Origin: an uncultured Bacteroidales bacterium | Lineage (GTDB): Bacteria > Bacteroidota > Bacteroidia > Bacteroidales > UBA932 | DNA length: 64,000 nt | Reading direction: 5' to 3' | Assembly (NCBI GenBank): GCA_934725575.1 | Contig: CAKVCK010000011.1 | Location: forward strand, 1 to 64,000 | Part shown: in pieces, positions 8,849 through 18,123 of the stretch | Position numbering within the stretch: the stretch's first letter is position 1 | Layout of the letters: every line of letters starts with the position of its first letter | The notes under the pieces: generated by a model | What the model was told of the DNA's origin: nothing | The model's database searches: none | Seen by the model: the letters and a program-made list of their open reading frames with translations, nothing else | Made by a program: the position numbers and the translations under genes

Positions 8849-9165
8849 GGTGGGACGATCTGCCGCGCTGCGGGATTTCGGTCCCGGGTGAGGAAAGTCC
8901 GGACAGGGCAGGGCACCCTACTGGGGAAAGCCCAGATGGGAGTAATCTTATGGCACCGTAACAGAAAACAACCGCCTGGCGACAGGCAAGGGTGAAAACG
9001 TGAGGCAAGAGCTCACGACGCGCGTCGGTGACGCCGCACGGGTACGATGTCAGGGCCTGCAAGACCAAATATACTGGCAGATGAGGGCTGCCCGCCCGAT
9101 GCCAGGGGGTAGGTTGCGTAGATAAATGGCAGATTCAAAAACAGAAACCGGCTTACGGTCCCGCC
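8849..9165 (+). ncRNA. rnpB: RNase P RNA
   Basis: This is the catalytic RNA that removes 5' leaders from tRNA precursors. The conserved P4 core reads GAGGAAAGTCCGGAC near 8890, and ACAGAAA with GGCTTAC follows near the 3' end. P1 forms from GGTGGGAC (8849-8856) and GTCCCGCC (9158-9165). The T-run at 9166-9171 just after P1 probably ends transcription. The 3' end is only ten bases from the glpC stop codon, so the two genes converge almost without a gap. Confidence 0.96.
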
Positions 9166-9175
9166 TTTTTTCTTT

Positions 9176-10414
9176 TCACCTCGAGTTCGCCTTGGCGGTG
9201 GCCTCAAGGTCAAGGGCCTCGGCGAGGATCAGGATCGGGTTCTTCACCTTGTACTCCGTGGACATCTCGATCTGCCACTTGCAGGTCTCGCACTCGCTGC
9301 AGACGAAATCAGGAGCGACAGCCTTGATCTGCTCGAAGACCGGACGGCCTATCTCCTGTGAGTACTTGTAGTTCTCCTTCTTGAAGCCGTAGGTGCCGGC
9401 GATGCCGCAGCAGCCGCTGTCCAGAACAGTGAACGTTACACCCGGGATCATATTCATAAGAGCCTTCGTGAATATGCTCCATCCGAGCTTCTCCACATGG
9501 CAAGGAATATGATAGGCAATCCTCGCGCGGTAGTCATCCTTGAAAACCATCTTGACCTTGCCGGAATCTATCAATTCAAAAAGGAACTTCTCGACAAGGG
9601 TTATGCTGTCACGCACGGCGGAATTATCCACAGAAAGCACGTCAGGATATTCATCCCTCATCGTGAAGACGCAGGTGGAGGATGTCGCGACAATCGGCAG
9701 CCCGGCGGCAACAGCCTTCCCAAACTCAGCCACATTATGCTTCGCGTGCTTGGTGGCTCCGTTCCACATTCCGTTGGAAATCATCGCCACGCCGCAGCAT
9801 TTCTCGTCCATCAACTGAACACCATAGCCAACCGCGTTCATCACCGTAACAAAAGCCTTGCCGACCTCCGGCTGCTGGAACTCCGTCGAACAGCCGTGGA
9901 AGAATGCGACTTGCCTTGAATATGCCTTCTGGGCTTCCTGCGCCTCTTTCCTGAACCAAGACTCAAAGCCGTGAGCCTTGTATTTCGGGAAAGTACGGTG
10001 GCAGTCGATGTGAAGGGTCGCATCCATCACGGCCTTGACCGGTTTGGAAGCCACCATAAAGTTCACCACCGGAGCGAAAGGTCTCGCCATCTTGCCCATA
10101 AAATCCGTGCTTGCAAGAAGACGGTCACGGAGTCCCGGAGTGCTGGTACTGAAACGGCGGCGGGCAGAGTGAATCAGGTCGGCGATCTTAACGCCGGACG
10201 GGCAGGCCACCTCGCAGCGTTTGCAGTTCATACAATACTTCAGGTTCTCGTCGAAAAAGTACTTGTTCTTCAGACGAAGCCTCTCCCCGTCAGGACCGGC
10301 CTGCTTAGGCCCTGGATACAACGGATTGACAGCCACCACCGGACAGTAAGCGGTACAAATCGTACATTTGATGCACTGCTCGAAATTATTGAAACTTATA
10401 TTTTTCTCTTGCAT
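9176..10414 (-). CDS. glpC: Anaerobic glycerol-3-phosphate dehydrogenase subunit C
   Basis: GlpC is the iron-sulfur membrane-anchor subunit that passes electrons from GlpAB to quinone. This 412-residue protein has two cysteine clusters of the 4Fe-4S type, CIKCTICTAYCP near residue 14 and CMNCKRCEVACP near residue 62. Two CCG motifs follow (EKCCGVAM and SGCCGIAG), as in heterodisulfide-reductase-like proteins. It is the last gene of the long minus-strand run, 32 bases after glpB, and ends beside the rnpB terminator. The glpABC order matches the known operon. Confidence 0.95.
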   Translation of the reverse strand: MQEKNISFNNFEQCIKCTICTAYCPVVAVNPLYPGPKQAGPDGERLRLKNKYFFDENLKYCMNCKRCEVACPSGVKIADLIHSARRRFSTSTPGLRDRLLASTDFMGKMARPFAPVVNFMVASKPVKAVMDATLHIDCHRTFPKYKAHGFESWFRKEAQEAQKAYSRQVAFFHGCSTEFQQPEVGKAFVTVMNAVGYGVQLMDEKCCGVAMISNGMWNGATKHAKHNVAEFGKAVAAGLPIVATSSTCVFTMRDEYPDVLSVDNSAVRDSITLVEKFLFELIDSGKVKMVFKDDYRARIAYHIPCHVEKLGWSIFTKALMNMIPGVTFTVLDSGCCGIAGTYGFKKENYKYSQEIGRPVFEQIKAVAPDFVCSECETCKWQIEMSTEYKVKNPILILAEALDLEATAKANSR

Positions 10415-10446
10415 ATCTTTTTCAATGTCAAATGAATATGATCGAC

Positions 10447-11766
10447 TTACTTACCAAGAATACTGTCCGCCGCTCTGAACGCTGTCACAATCGCCACGCC
10501 GGCTCCGCTGCCTTCCGCGAGAGGATTGCAGCCTCCGACCTCGGAACCAACCACATAGAGGTTAGGGACAATCTTTCCGTCACGCAAAGGATGGAAGTCA
10601 CCGTTGGTCTTCACACCGAAACCAGTGTAGTTCTGGCGGGCGAAAAACTTCTCATCGTACCAGTCTTTCCTCTCCGCAGGATAATCGACATCGAGTCCGA
10701 ACACGGGTTCCTTAACGGCATCCGGAGAGGCGACCAAACCCTTTCCGAAAAGGTTGCCGGTTGCGAGGACGAAAGTGTCAGCCTCTATGCGCAGCGCGCC
10801 GAGATTGGCGGTTCTGATGCTTGCGACACGCTCTCCGTCGAAAACAGCGTCTAAGGCCTCGTCACCCATCAGGAAAGTTCCGCCGGCAGCCTCGAAAGCC
10901 TTTTTCAGAAGCCTTTGCGTGCGGATACCCGGCACGGAAGGAGGCGTTGTCCCGACAAAAACAACCTTGGCCGGAATCATTTCCTTGATCCACTGCATAA
11001 TGACCGGTTCCTCAAAGCCGAACACCTCCGGCAGGATAACAACATCCTCACCGTTAAGAAGTTCCTGAACCTTGTGGGCGAAAGCTTTCCAACTGGATTC
11101 GTGGTTCATCACGCGTGCGATGTTCACGGATCTCATCTCGGCCGGATTCTTGCGAAGAGTCTCGACCTCATCCAGTTTCACGGACTCGATGCGGCACGTT
11201 GTGCCTCTTTTCTCAAGACCTTCCGCTATGAAACGGGTGTTGAAATCCAAAAAGCCGGAGAAGTTCACTATCAAGGCCTTCTCCCCTATCTTTTCATCCT
11301 TTGATGCAAGAAGAGTAACGTCATCCATCGCCAACCATGCCGGTTTCAGTGTGCCAAGGGCTGTAATTCGGTAACCGTTGCTGATTGTTCCTGTCGCTTC
11401 GACCGCTTCGACCGAAGAAACCGAAGCTGTGCCTTGCCCGGTCCCTGAACCTGTCGAAGGGACTGTATGAAGAGCCACGCCACATTCCGAGAAGAATCCC
11501 GGAGTAGAGGCGACATATTCAGAAAGCATCTGCTTGCCTATCTTTGAATATGGGTGTTCGGAAGGAAGGGTCTCCACCGCAGACAATGGTTCCGCAACAT
11601 CCGTTCCGTCAGGAAGTTTTCCCAGCAGACCGAAAGCTCCGGATGAAAAGTGGAGAGCGTTCTGTCCGGCGGACACCATAAGGCATTTCTTCCCCGCCTT
11701 CTGCAACTTGATTCCGCAGACAAGCGAAGAAAGTCCGCCACCTATAAGTACAACGTCAAATTTCAT
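10447..11766 (-). CDS. glpB: Anaerobic glycerol-3-phosphate dehydrogenase subunit B
   Basis: GlpB is the FMN-type flavoprotein subunit of the GlpABC complex, which oxidises glycerol 3-phosphate to dihydroxyacetone phosphate without oxygen. The 439-residue protein opens with the dinucleotide-binding motif VVLIGGGLSSLVCGIKL and ends with a flavin-binding segment (VVGSEVGGCNPLAEGSGAGV). A strong ribosome site AGGAGGAAGAG precedes the ATG, unusual for this phylum. Residues about 101-125 (STGSGTGQGTASVSSVEAVE and on) come from two copies of the REP-like repeat inserted in frame at 11392-11464. The insert probably forms a loop the enzyme tolerates. Confidence 0.92.
   Translation of the reverse strand: MKFDVVLIGGGLSSLVCGIKLQKAGKKCLMVSAGQNALHFSSGAFGLLGKLPDGTDVAEPLSAVETLPSEHPYSKIGKQMLSEYVASTPGFFSECGVALHTVPSTGSGTGQGTASVSSVEAVEATGTISNGYRITALGTLKPAWLAMDDVTLLASKDEKIGEKALIVNFSGFLDFNTRFIAEGLEKRGTTCRIESVKLDEVETLRKNPAEMRSVNIARVMNHESSWKAFAHKVQELLNGEDVVILPEVFGFEEPVIMQWIKEMIPAKVVFVGTTPPSVPGIRTQRLLKKAFEAAGGTFLMGDEALDAVFDGERVASIRTANLGALRIEADTFVLATGNLFGKGLVASPDAVKEPVFGLDVDYPAERKDWYDEKFFARQNYTGFGVKTNGDFHPLRDGKIVPNLYVVGSEVGGCNPLAEGSGAGVAIVTAFRAADSILGK
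11392..11464. repeat. Paired REP-like repeats inside glpB
   Basis: TGTCGCTTCGACCGCTTCGA opens the first element near 11392, and GGTCCCTGAACCTGTCGAAG followed by GGAC lies at 11440-11463. Both relate to the repeat at 6266. The reading frame of glpB stays open through them. Confidence 0.65.
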
Positions 11767-11778
11767 AATCTCTTCCTC

Positions 11779-13380
11779 CTATATTTCCTCACCAAGTCCC
11801 ATTACCTCTGAATATACCCACTGAGTGTAAGCGCTTTCACGCAGCGTCTCTCCCCAGGCTACAGGGTACATTCCCTTCCATCTCTCGTTCATAAAGTCCT
11901 TGAGATCAGCGCGTGCCTTGGCCGTACATTTCCTGGCTTTGGCAAGACGGCCGGCGGCCCTGCAGGCGCAAAGCTCACCCTGACAGGTTCCCATTCCGAA
12001 ACGGGTCCTGCGCCTTAAATCGACAAGATTGTTGACTTCAAGATTCTCGATGGCTGAATCAACCTCTGACACAGAGACTTCCTCACACTCGCAGACAAGA
12101 CTGCCCTTCACGTCACCGTCAAAGTCGAGATTGGCAGCCTGAGTGCCGAAACGCCCAACGGACGCCTTCTGAACCATAGTCGGAACCTCCCAGATCTTCT
12201 TGGAGATCTCCTCGATCCCACCTGGTTCGGATCCCGGAAGCGGAGTGTCAGCGGTCACACACTTGGCGTCCCGGCCAAGTTTCTTGCAGACAGCGTCAGC
12301 GGCCATCTCACCCATAAGCCTGTAAGTCATAAGCTTACCGCCGGTGATGCTGATGAAGCCCTTGATTCCGTCACGGGTCTCGTGATCCAGACACACAATG
12401 CCTCGGCTGATGTTACGGCCGCTCGGATCATTGTCAGCCGAAACCAAAGGACGGACTCCGGCGTAAGCCCTCAGGACACGTGTCTCAGCCAGACAAGGAG
12501 CCAGTTTGGCACCCTCGGTCAAAAGCAGATCAACCTCGTCTGGAGTCACCTTCAGATGATCGCATTCCTCGTACGGAACCCTTGTGGAAGTCGTTCCGAT
12601 GACGCAGACCGTGTCACCAGGGACAAGAATGTCAGCGTTCGCTGGCTTGCGGCAACGGTTGATAACCACACTGTTGACCCTGTGTGCGAAAATCAGCAAT
12701 GCCCCCTTTGCCGGAAACATACTGATGTTCGCCCCGGCCATCTGAGCTATATGATGTCCCCAGATGCCGCCGGCGTTGACCGTCACAGGAGCATAGTAGT
12801 CTGTCACGATCCCTGTGTGATGGTCAAGCACCTTCACTCCCTTGATCGTGTCCTGCTCCTTGATGAACTCTATGACTTCTGAATATACCAGGACCTTGGC
12901 TCCGTGAATCTTCGCGTCAAACACGTTCGAGGCGCAGAGACGGAACGGGTCGACCGATCCGTCCGGAACCTTCACGGCTCCGATAAGGGACGGATTCACA
13001 GACGGTTCCATCCTCTTGGCCTCCTCCGGATCAATCACTTCGGCATTGATTCCTGCAGCAAGGCAAGCCTTCACGAAAGTATCCTGATAGGCCAGATCAT
13101 CCTCAGGAAGGGTTATGAACAATCCTGAAGTGTCATCCACGCAATGACGCGCGATCTTCTTCAGGATCATATTCTCTTTAATACATTCTGTCGCGGATTC
13201 CTGATCCGTGACAGCGTAGCGTGCACCGCTGTGAAGCAGTCCGTGGTTCCTTCCCGTGGCACCGGTGGCTATGTCGAAGCGCTCGATCAGCAAGACTCTC
13301 AATCCTCTGAGGGCGCAGTCCCTGGCCGTTCCGGCTCCGGTAATACCTCCACCGACGATGATGACATCATATTCGTTCAT
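11779..13380 (-). CDS. glpA: Anaerobic glycerol-3-phosphate dehydrogenase subunit A
   Basis: GlpA is the FAD-binding catalytic subunit. The 533-residue protein begins with DVIIVGGGITGAGTARDCAL (FAD motif) and carries the DAO-type oxidoreductase domain. It ends with a BFD-like iron-sulfur domain that has cysteines in CECEEVS and GTCQGELCACRAAGR. The start ATGAACGAATATG overlaps the stop of the DUF6340 gene by four bases (ATGA), so translation of the two is likely coupled. glpB follows after 12 bases. The presence of glpABC points to anaerobic respiration or redox balancing with glycerol 3-phosphate. Confidence 0.96.
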   Translation of the reverse strand: MNEYDVIIVGGGITGAGTARDCALRGLRVLLIERFDIATGATGRNHGLLHSGARYAVTDQESATECIKENMILKKIARHCVDDTSGLFITLPEDDLAYQDTFVKACLAAGINAEVIDPEEAKRMEPSVNPSLIGAVKVPDGSVDPFRLCASNVFDAKIHGAKVLVYSEVIEFIKEQDTIKGVKVLDHHTGIVTDYYAPVTVNAGGIWGHHIAQMAGANISMFPAKGALLIFAHRVNSVVINRCRKPANADILVPGDTVCVIGTTSTRVPYEECDHLKVTPDEVDLLLTEGAKLAPCLAETRVLRAYAGVRPLVSADNDPSGRNISRGIVCLDHETRDGIKGFISITGGKLMTYRLMGEMAADAVCKKLGRDAKCVTADTPLPGSEPGGIEEISKKIWEVPTMVQKASVGRFGTQAANLDFDGDVKGSLVCECEEVSVSEVDSAIENLEVNNLVDLRRRTRFGMGTCQGELCACRAAGRLAKARKCTAKARADLKDFMNERWKGMYPVAWGETLRESAYTQWVYSEVMGLGEEI

Positions 13381-14327
13381 TCTATTCCTGTATATTTTTT
13401 AATCTTTTCCCTTAGGTTCGTAGACAGACTAACCGGTGTGTAGCTGTCAGAGCGGTCAAGCCACTCCAATGCAAGCGCCGGTTGTCCGCACATAAAGCAG
13501 CCAAGCGCTATGTTGTAGGCCGCGCAAGCCTTTTTCTCATCATTCCTGCACTTCAACAATGTCGTCCATTGGCTGATGGCCTCTTTCCATTTGTATGAAT
13601 ATGCATATTCAGCTCCTTTGTCCCAGGCATTCTCGGCCCCGTCGTAATAGACCACGTAGAAGTCGTCCTGCTTCCAAGTGGACATAAAGGTTCCGGCGGC
13701 AGTGTATCCCGCCTTCTCTGCACCAGATGCCATATTCTTCCAGACCGCCTTGGTGATCACATCCTTCGGCGTCTTGCCGTCGGTGTAAACATCCACATTG
13801 AACGAGCGGCCTCCGGCAAATCCATACACCCTGTCCTCCTTGTTCATCGAGTCATAGACGAAAATCTTGGTCGTGAACGGCACGGAGGCGGTGCTGATGT
13901 AGGAAGAGTCAACAGTCACCCTTCCGGATGTCAGCCTCACTGGTTCCTTGACCGTCGGGATTCCGAGCTCTGGAATATCAATGACAAAAACGACATCCTT
14001 TCCGGTCTCCATCACAAGACTCAACAATGAATCCTTTGAGGCGTAATCAGTTCCATCGCCTCCACGGGCAGTGAACAGTTCCACAGCCTGCTCCCCTCCG
14101 AAATAGTCCTCCTCCAGACGTGTGGCGAACCCTGCCGCCGCCGAAGCGTTGAACAAAGTGTCACGAGGATTGCCGTCCGTAAGATAAACCACAGCCATCG
14201 ACTTGCCGGCAAGATTAAGCCCGGACTTGGAAGGCCCGCGCATCTCAGGACTGACAACAAAAGCCTGAGGCGCGCAGGAGACCAGCGCCATAAGCGCCGC
14301 GACTACCATCAAAGATGCCCTTTTCAT
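13377..14327 (-). CDS. DUF6340-like lipoprotein
   Basis: This 316-residue exported lipoprotein has a lipobox LVSCAP near residue 15. The middle holds a beta-rich region (VYLTDGNPRDTLFNASAAAG, then DVVFVIDIPELGIP). The C-terminal part looks helical and TPR-like (WKEAISQWTTLLKCR, KKACAAYNIALGCFMCGQPA). This matches the DUF6340 family of Bacteroidetes, whose function is unknown. It sits 12 bases after rimO and overlaps glpA by four bases. A role in glycerol-phosphate metabolism cannot be concluded from position alone, because the whole run is a mixed operon. Confidence 0.75.
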   Translation of the reverse strand: MKRASLMVVAALMALVSCAPQAFVVSPEMRGPSKSGLNLAGKSMAVVYLTDGNPRDTLFNASAAAGFATRLEEDYFGGEQAVELFTARGGDGTDYASKDSLLSLVMETGKDVVFVIDIPELGIPTVKEPVRLTSGRVTVDSSYISTASVPFTTKIFVYDSMNKEDRVYGFAGGRSFNVDVYTDGKTPKDVITKAVWKNMASGAEKAGYTAAGTFMSTWKQDDFYVVYYDGAENAWDKGAEYAYSYKWKEAISQWTTLLKCRNDEKKACAAYNIALGCFMCGQPALALEWLDRSDSYTPVSLSTNLREKIKKYTGIE

Positions 14328-14339
14328 AATGCTTGAATA

Positions 14340-15644
14340 TTATATCGGCTCGGCGATGAGGTCATACTCATCCGCGCCTGTTATCCTAATGTCAATGAAA
14401 GTACCGCACAAATCCTCTGCCGGCTTTCCGCCGAAAGCATCGGAATCATATTTCACCACGATCTCTCCATCGACTTCCGGACTTTCATACTGGCTTCTGC
14501 AGATCAGCACTCCGTCCGCATAGTCATCCACAATGACACGTTCTGTTCTTCCTACCCTGGACTCGTTGAAAGCCAAGGATATTCCGCTCTGGACCTGCAT
14601 CAATTCAGCAAGTCGGCGCTCCTTCTCTTTCCTCGGAACCGAATCACGGTAATTCTCGGCCCCGAACGTGCCGTCCTCCTCTGAATATGTGAACGCTCCC
14701 AGACGCTCGAACTTCGCATCCCGGACAAAATCCAGCAGTTCGGCGAACTCTTTCTTCCCCTCACCAGGATGCCCGACGATCATTGTGGTCCTCAGTACAA
14801 CACCCGGAACCTGATTTCTCAGTTTTCCGATCAATGTCCTCGTCCACTCACCGTTGACGTGCCGGTGCATCTTGTCAAGAACCTTGTCGGAGATGTGTTG
14901 GAGAGGAATGTCAAGGTATTTGCAGACTTTCGGATTACCAGCCATCTCGTCAAGCACATCCTCCGGGAAATCAGCGGGGTAGGAATAATGGATCCTTAGC
15001 CATTCTATGCCCTTTACCTCGGACAGCCGACGCAGAAGCTCAGCGAGAGCGCGGCGTTTGTACAGGTCAAGGCCATAGTAGGTTGTGTCCTGGGCGATCA
15101 GAATCAGTTCCTTTACCCCTTCCCTCGCCAAAGCCTCGGCCTCGGCCACCAATGTTTCCATAGGCACGGACTTGTGTGCACCCCTGATGAAAGGAATGGC
15201 ACAGTACGAGCAGCGGCGGTCACATCCTTCCGAAATCTTCAGGTAAGCGTACGCCCGGTTGTCCGTCCTCAGTCTCGCCGGTTCCTTGACAGGGACGCAG
15301 CCCAACGCCTTCACGACAGGATCCAGATCCCTTGCCCCGAACCAGAAATCGACTTCGGGGATAAGTCCGGGCATCTGAGCCATATACCTTTGCGAAAGAC
15401 AGCCGAAGACCATCAACCGTCCAACCTCGCCGGCCTTCTTGCGCTCGGCTGCGGAAAGGATGGTCTGGATGGACTGCTCCTTCGCGTCACCGATGAATCC
15501 GCAAGTGTTGATCAGAAGCACGTCCACCGGACAAGTCTCATCCTCAGGCACGATGCGCCACGCATCCTTGACCTGAGAAAGGAGATGTTCGGTGTCCACG
15601 GTGTTCTTGGAACAGCCTAACGTTATGACCTGTAAAGATTTCAC
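14340..15644 (-). CDS. rimO: Ribosomal protein S12 methylthiotransferase RimO
   Basis: RimO is a radical-SAM enzyme that adds a methylthio group to an aspartate of ribosomal protein S12. The 434 residues contain the N-terminal cluster domain (MKSLQVITLGCSKNTVDTEH), the radical-SAM motif CDRRCSYC, and a C-terminal TRAM domain. The start codon is GTG, which overlaps the stop of the upstream DUF5606 gene by one base (TAGTG). The length is normal for the family. Confidence 0.96.
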   Translation of the reverse strand: MKSLQVITLGCSKNTVDTEHLLSQVKDAWRIVPEDETCPVDVLLINTCGFIGDAKEQSIQTILSAAERKKAGEVGRLMVFGCLSQRYMAQMPGLIPEVDFWFGARDLDPVVKALGCVPVKEPARLRTDNRAYAYLKISEGCDRRCSYCAIPFIRGAHKSVPMETLVAEAEALAREGVKELILIAQDTTYYGLDLYKRRALAELLRRLSEVKGIEWLRIHYSYPADFPEDVLDEMAGNPKVCKYLDIPLQHISDKVLDKMHRHVNGEWTRTLIGKLRNQVPGVVLRTTMIVGHPGEGKKEFAELLDFVRDAKFERLGAFTYSEEDGTFGAENYRDSVPRKEKERRLAELMQVQSGISLAFNESRVGRTERVIVDDYADGVLICRSQYESPEVDGEIVVKYDSDAFGGKPAEDLCGTFIDIRITGADEYDLIAEPI

Positions 15645-16099
15645 TATTCGTTCACCTTATCTTCGGTTGTGTCCTCGGCCTCTTCTCCGGCGTTTTCCTC
15701 CTCTGGATTGACAAAATCCAATGAAGCGAAATTCTTGAGAGCGTTGTACCAATCGACAACCTTCTTCATATGCGATACATAGAAACGGTCACCGTCATAA
15801 TCCGGAACCGCTTTTTCAAACAGTGCCTTGATATCCTTCGGATCAGCCTTTGACGTCGGAGCGTCAGCGTCACCAAGCACGTCCTTCATCTTGAGGAAAA
15901 CCTCCTGAAGCTTGATTTCACCCTCAGTGGTATAGATTGAAATGTCAGCCAAGGTTGTTATGCGGCTCTTTGCGTCAGCGACAGTCCTTTTCTTGTCGGA
16001 AAGAGCCTCGATGATGACACCATTGCGTGCCTGTGCCACATACTCGAACAGGCCGTGCTGGCCTGAGATTGAAAGAATTTTTGCAAGATCTGTTTTCAT
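15644..16099 (-). CDS. DUF5606 family protein
   Basis: This small 151-residue protein starts MKTDLAKILSISGQHGLFEY. The pattern LSISGQ.GLF..VAQARNG.I.EAL fits the DUF5606 family, which is found in Bacteroidetes and has no known function. The C-terminus is strongly acidic (PEEENAGEEAEDTTEDKVNE). There is no signal peptide, so it is cytoplasmic. It lies between coaE (33 bases) and rimO (one-base overlap) and is probably cotranscribed with both. Confidence 0.85.
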   Translation of the reverse strand: MKTDLAKILSISGQHGLFEYVAQARNGVIIEALSDKKRTVADAKSRITTLADISIYTTEGEIKLQEVFLKMKDVLGDADAPTSKADPKDIKALFEKAVPDYDGDRFYVSHMKKVVDWYNALKNFASLDFVNPEEENAGEEAEDTTEDKVNE

Positions 16100-16132
16100 A
16101 TTCAGATAATATAACTAAAAATTAATTTTACA

Positions 16133-16756
16133 TCAAAATTTGAGCCCGACGAACGTTTTTTCCGTTTCTGTTTTCAATTTGGCCAAAGTTCCGTCATTAC
16201 GGATGAACGCATCCACACGGGAAATGTCAAAACGTTGGGCGGCCATCCTCTGGATGATGCTTTCCGGCGAAGCTTTGTCCCTTTCACAAGCCCGTCTAAG
16301 CCTTGTGGCAAGCGGCGCGTCGACAAGAATGACCTTCGAGACCACAGACAAAAAATCCGGCTTCTCAAGGATGATCGCGGATTCCATCACACAGAACGGT
16401 TCCTTACCGAAGAACATCTCTGATTCCGCCTGGCCGTCGAAACGGGAACTCTGCATAGCGTTCCATCGTTTGAAGTCGCGAAGGACAGCCGGATGCACAA
16501 TGCTCTCAAGCTTCTTCAGCTTTTCGGGAGCCGAGAAGGCAATCAACGCCAACTTTCCCCGGTCAAGAGTCCCGTCACCCAACCTTATGCCACACCCGAA
16601 CGCCTCTTCAATGGCGTCAAGCAAGGAATCGTCCTTGGCATAGAGTTTCTTGGCGGCGGAATCCGTGTCATAGACAGGAATCCCGCGCGCGGCAAGGAAA
16701 GCGCATACCGAACTCTTTCCGCCGCCGATACCTCCGGTCACAGCGACAGTCCTCAT
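16133..16756 (-). CDS. coaE: Dephospho-CoA kinase
   Basis: CoaE performs the last step of coenzyme A synthesis, phosphorylating the 3' hydroxyl of dephospho-CoA. The 207 residues match the family. The P-loop GGIGGGKS lies at residues 8-15, followed by GIPVYDTDSAAKKLY. The lid region includes ATRLRRACERDKAS and QRMAAQRFD. The start overlaps the stop of the YbbR-like gene by four bases (ATGA). Confidence 0.95.
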   Translation of the reverse strand: MRTVAVTGGIGGGKSSVCAFLAARGIPVYDTDSAAKKLYAKDDSLLDAIEEAFGCGIRLGDGTLDRGKLALIAFSAPEKLKKLESIVHPAVLRDFKRWNAMQSSRFDGQAESEMFFGKEPFCVMESAIILEKPDFLSVVSKVILVDAPLATRLRRACERDKASPESIIQRMAAQRFDISRVDAFIRNDGTLAKLKTETEKTFVGLKF

Positions 16757-17733
16757 TGCCTTCCCTCCTCGACACAGTCAAACACTTCCGGCGACACAGA
16801 GCACTCTATCACACTCTCAGGGATTCTAGAGGCGTGAGCGATGCACTTGCCGCCGATCGAATTAGTGAAATCCCGATAGTCAATATAGAAGCTCACATCC
16901 TCGGTCGGATCCTGGGACATAGGGAAAGCGCACTTGAACACAACCGTCGCGGTTGACGGATAGACCGACAGTTTTCTGCCTGCCGGAACGTTACGGACAC
17001 CGATCGGAACCTCTGAACGGATCTCCACATAACGGGTGACATCCAGAGAGTAGTTCACTTCTGTGTCAGACATCCGGATACCGGCCACCTGCTCAAGCTT
17101 CACGACCCCGTGAGCGCTTGACTTAAGGTTCAGCAGATCAATGGTCCTGGTAAAGACCCTGTCAATGTTCTCAAGATGGAACGGCTCGCCATAGACGGTC
17201 ACGGAATCCGGCTGGAGGCGGATCTGCCCCATTGCCATATACTGCGGCTTGAAACTCAACACCTGCACAGCCTGGACCGGAACCCTTTTGTTGTTCTCGA
17301 ACGGAAAGCGGAACTGCACCGTTTCGGAAAGGAACGACTCCAGACGCACACCGTCACCGAATATCTCGGTGACATAGTTGCTGAGCTCCGCGGCCGTGAT
17401 GTAGAACAGCTCACCGTCCTTGTGATGCAAGTCCTTGCTGTCAAAATGGATAGTCAGGGCCTTGCGCTTCGCCTGATGACGGATCCGGAGCAAAGAGAAG
17501 CCCGATGTCCGGCATCTGGCGGCGATCATACTGGAATTGGAGGAAACATTGGAGTGCCCCTCAATGTTGCACTCGGCAACAACCGGCACGCTCATCGTGT
17601 CGGAATAGTTCAGGGAAAGATTGTGAATCAGCCAAATACTGAACGCAAGCAAGAGAGACATCAGAAAAACTGAAATGTCTCTCCCGTCAAGATGCAGTCT
17701 TCCCAGCAGTCTATGTAGCCGTTCCTTCCACAT
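16753..17733 (-). CDS. YbbR-like domain protein
   Basis: This 326-residue protein has one N-terminal membrane segment (DISVFLMSLLLAFSIWLIHN) and a long beta-rich exported part with repeated YbbR-like units. One unit contains SVTVYGEPFHLENIDRVFTR, and another KLSVYPSTATVVFKCAFP. Proteins of this type lie between yajC and coaE in many Bacteroidetes. In Firmicutes a YbbR protein (CdaR) regulates the diadenylate cyclase CdaA, but no such partner lies nearby here, so that role is not shown. Confidence 0.85.
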   Translation of the reverse strand: MWKERLHRLLGRLHLDGRDISVFLMSLLLAFSIWLIHNLSLNYSDTMSVPVVAECNIEGHSNVSSNSSMIAARCRTSGFSLLRIRHQAKRKALTIHFDSKDLHHKDGELFYITAAELSNYVTEIFGDGVRLESFLSETVQFRFPFENNKRVPVQAVQVLSFKPQYMAMGQIRLQPDSVTVYGEPFHLENIDRVFTRTIDLLNLKSSAHGVVKLEQVAGIRMSDTEVNYSLDVTRYVEIRSEVPIGVRNVPAGRKLSVYPSTATVVFKCAFPMSQDPTEDVSFYIDYRDFTNSIGGKCIAHASRIPESVIECSVSPEVFDCVEEGRQ

Positions 17734-17754
17734 CCTCTTGAACAGAATAATCCG

Positions 17755-18093
17755 TTACTGCTGCGGAGCGTCCTGGGTGAAGTCCCTTACAAGGGAATTC
17801 TTGTCAACCTTAAGCTTGACATCTCCGTCAACCTTGATGAGGACCGTCCTGTCCTTGATCTCGTCAACGGTACCGTAGATGCCGCCGGCGGTCACGACCT
17901 TGTCGCCCTTCTTAAGTCCGTTGCGGAACTTCTCCAGCTCCTTCTGCTGCTTGCGCTGCGGACGGATCATAAAGAGCCACATAATCACGAACATCGCGAT
18001 GATCATAACCCAGAACATTCCACCGGCGCCCTGAGGCTGTCCGGCACCTGCAGGAGCGGCTGCCTGCAGCAATGTGAAAGTAAGAATATTCAT
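17755..18093 (-). CDS. yajC: Preprotein translocase subunit YajC
   Basis: YajC associates with SecDF in the inner membrane. The 112-residue protein has a single membrane segment (FWVMIIAMFVIMWLFMIRP) followed by the family pattern QRKQQKELEKFRNGLKKGDK and VVTAGGIYGTVDEI. The N-terminus is extended by a short Gly/Ala-rich stretch. It lies 30 bases after nusB and 21 bases before the YbbR-like gene. Confidence 0.95.
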   Translation of the reverse strand: MNILTFTLLQAAAPAGAGQPQGAGGMFWVMIIAMFVIMWLFMIRPQRKQQKELEKFRNGLKKGDKVVTAGGIYGTVDEIKDRTVLIKVDGDVKLKVDKNSLVRDFTQDAPQQ

Positions 18094-18123
18094 TTCTAAA
18101 AATTAAAGTTAATATTCACAAAT

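Noticed and set aside
8772..9213. Several open frames across 8.8-9.2 kb
   Set aside because: They lie within RNase P RNA, whose conserved core explains the sequence.
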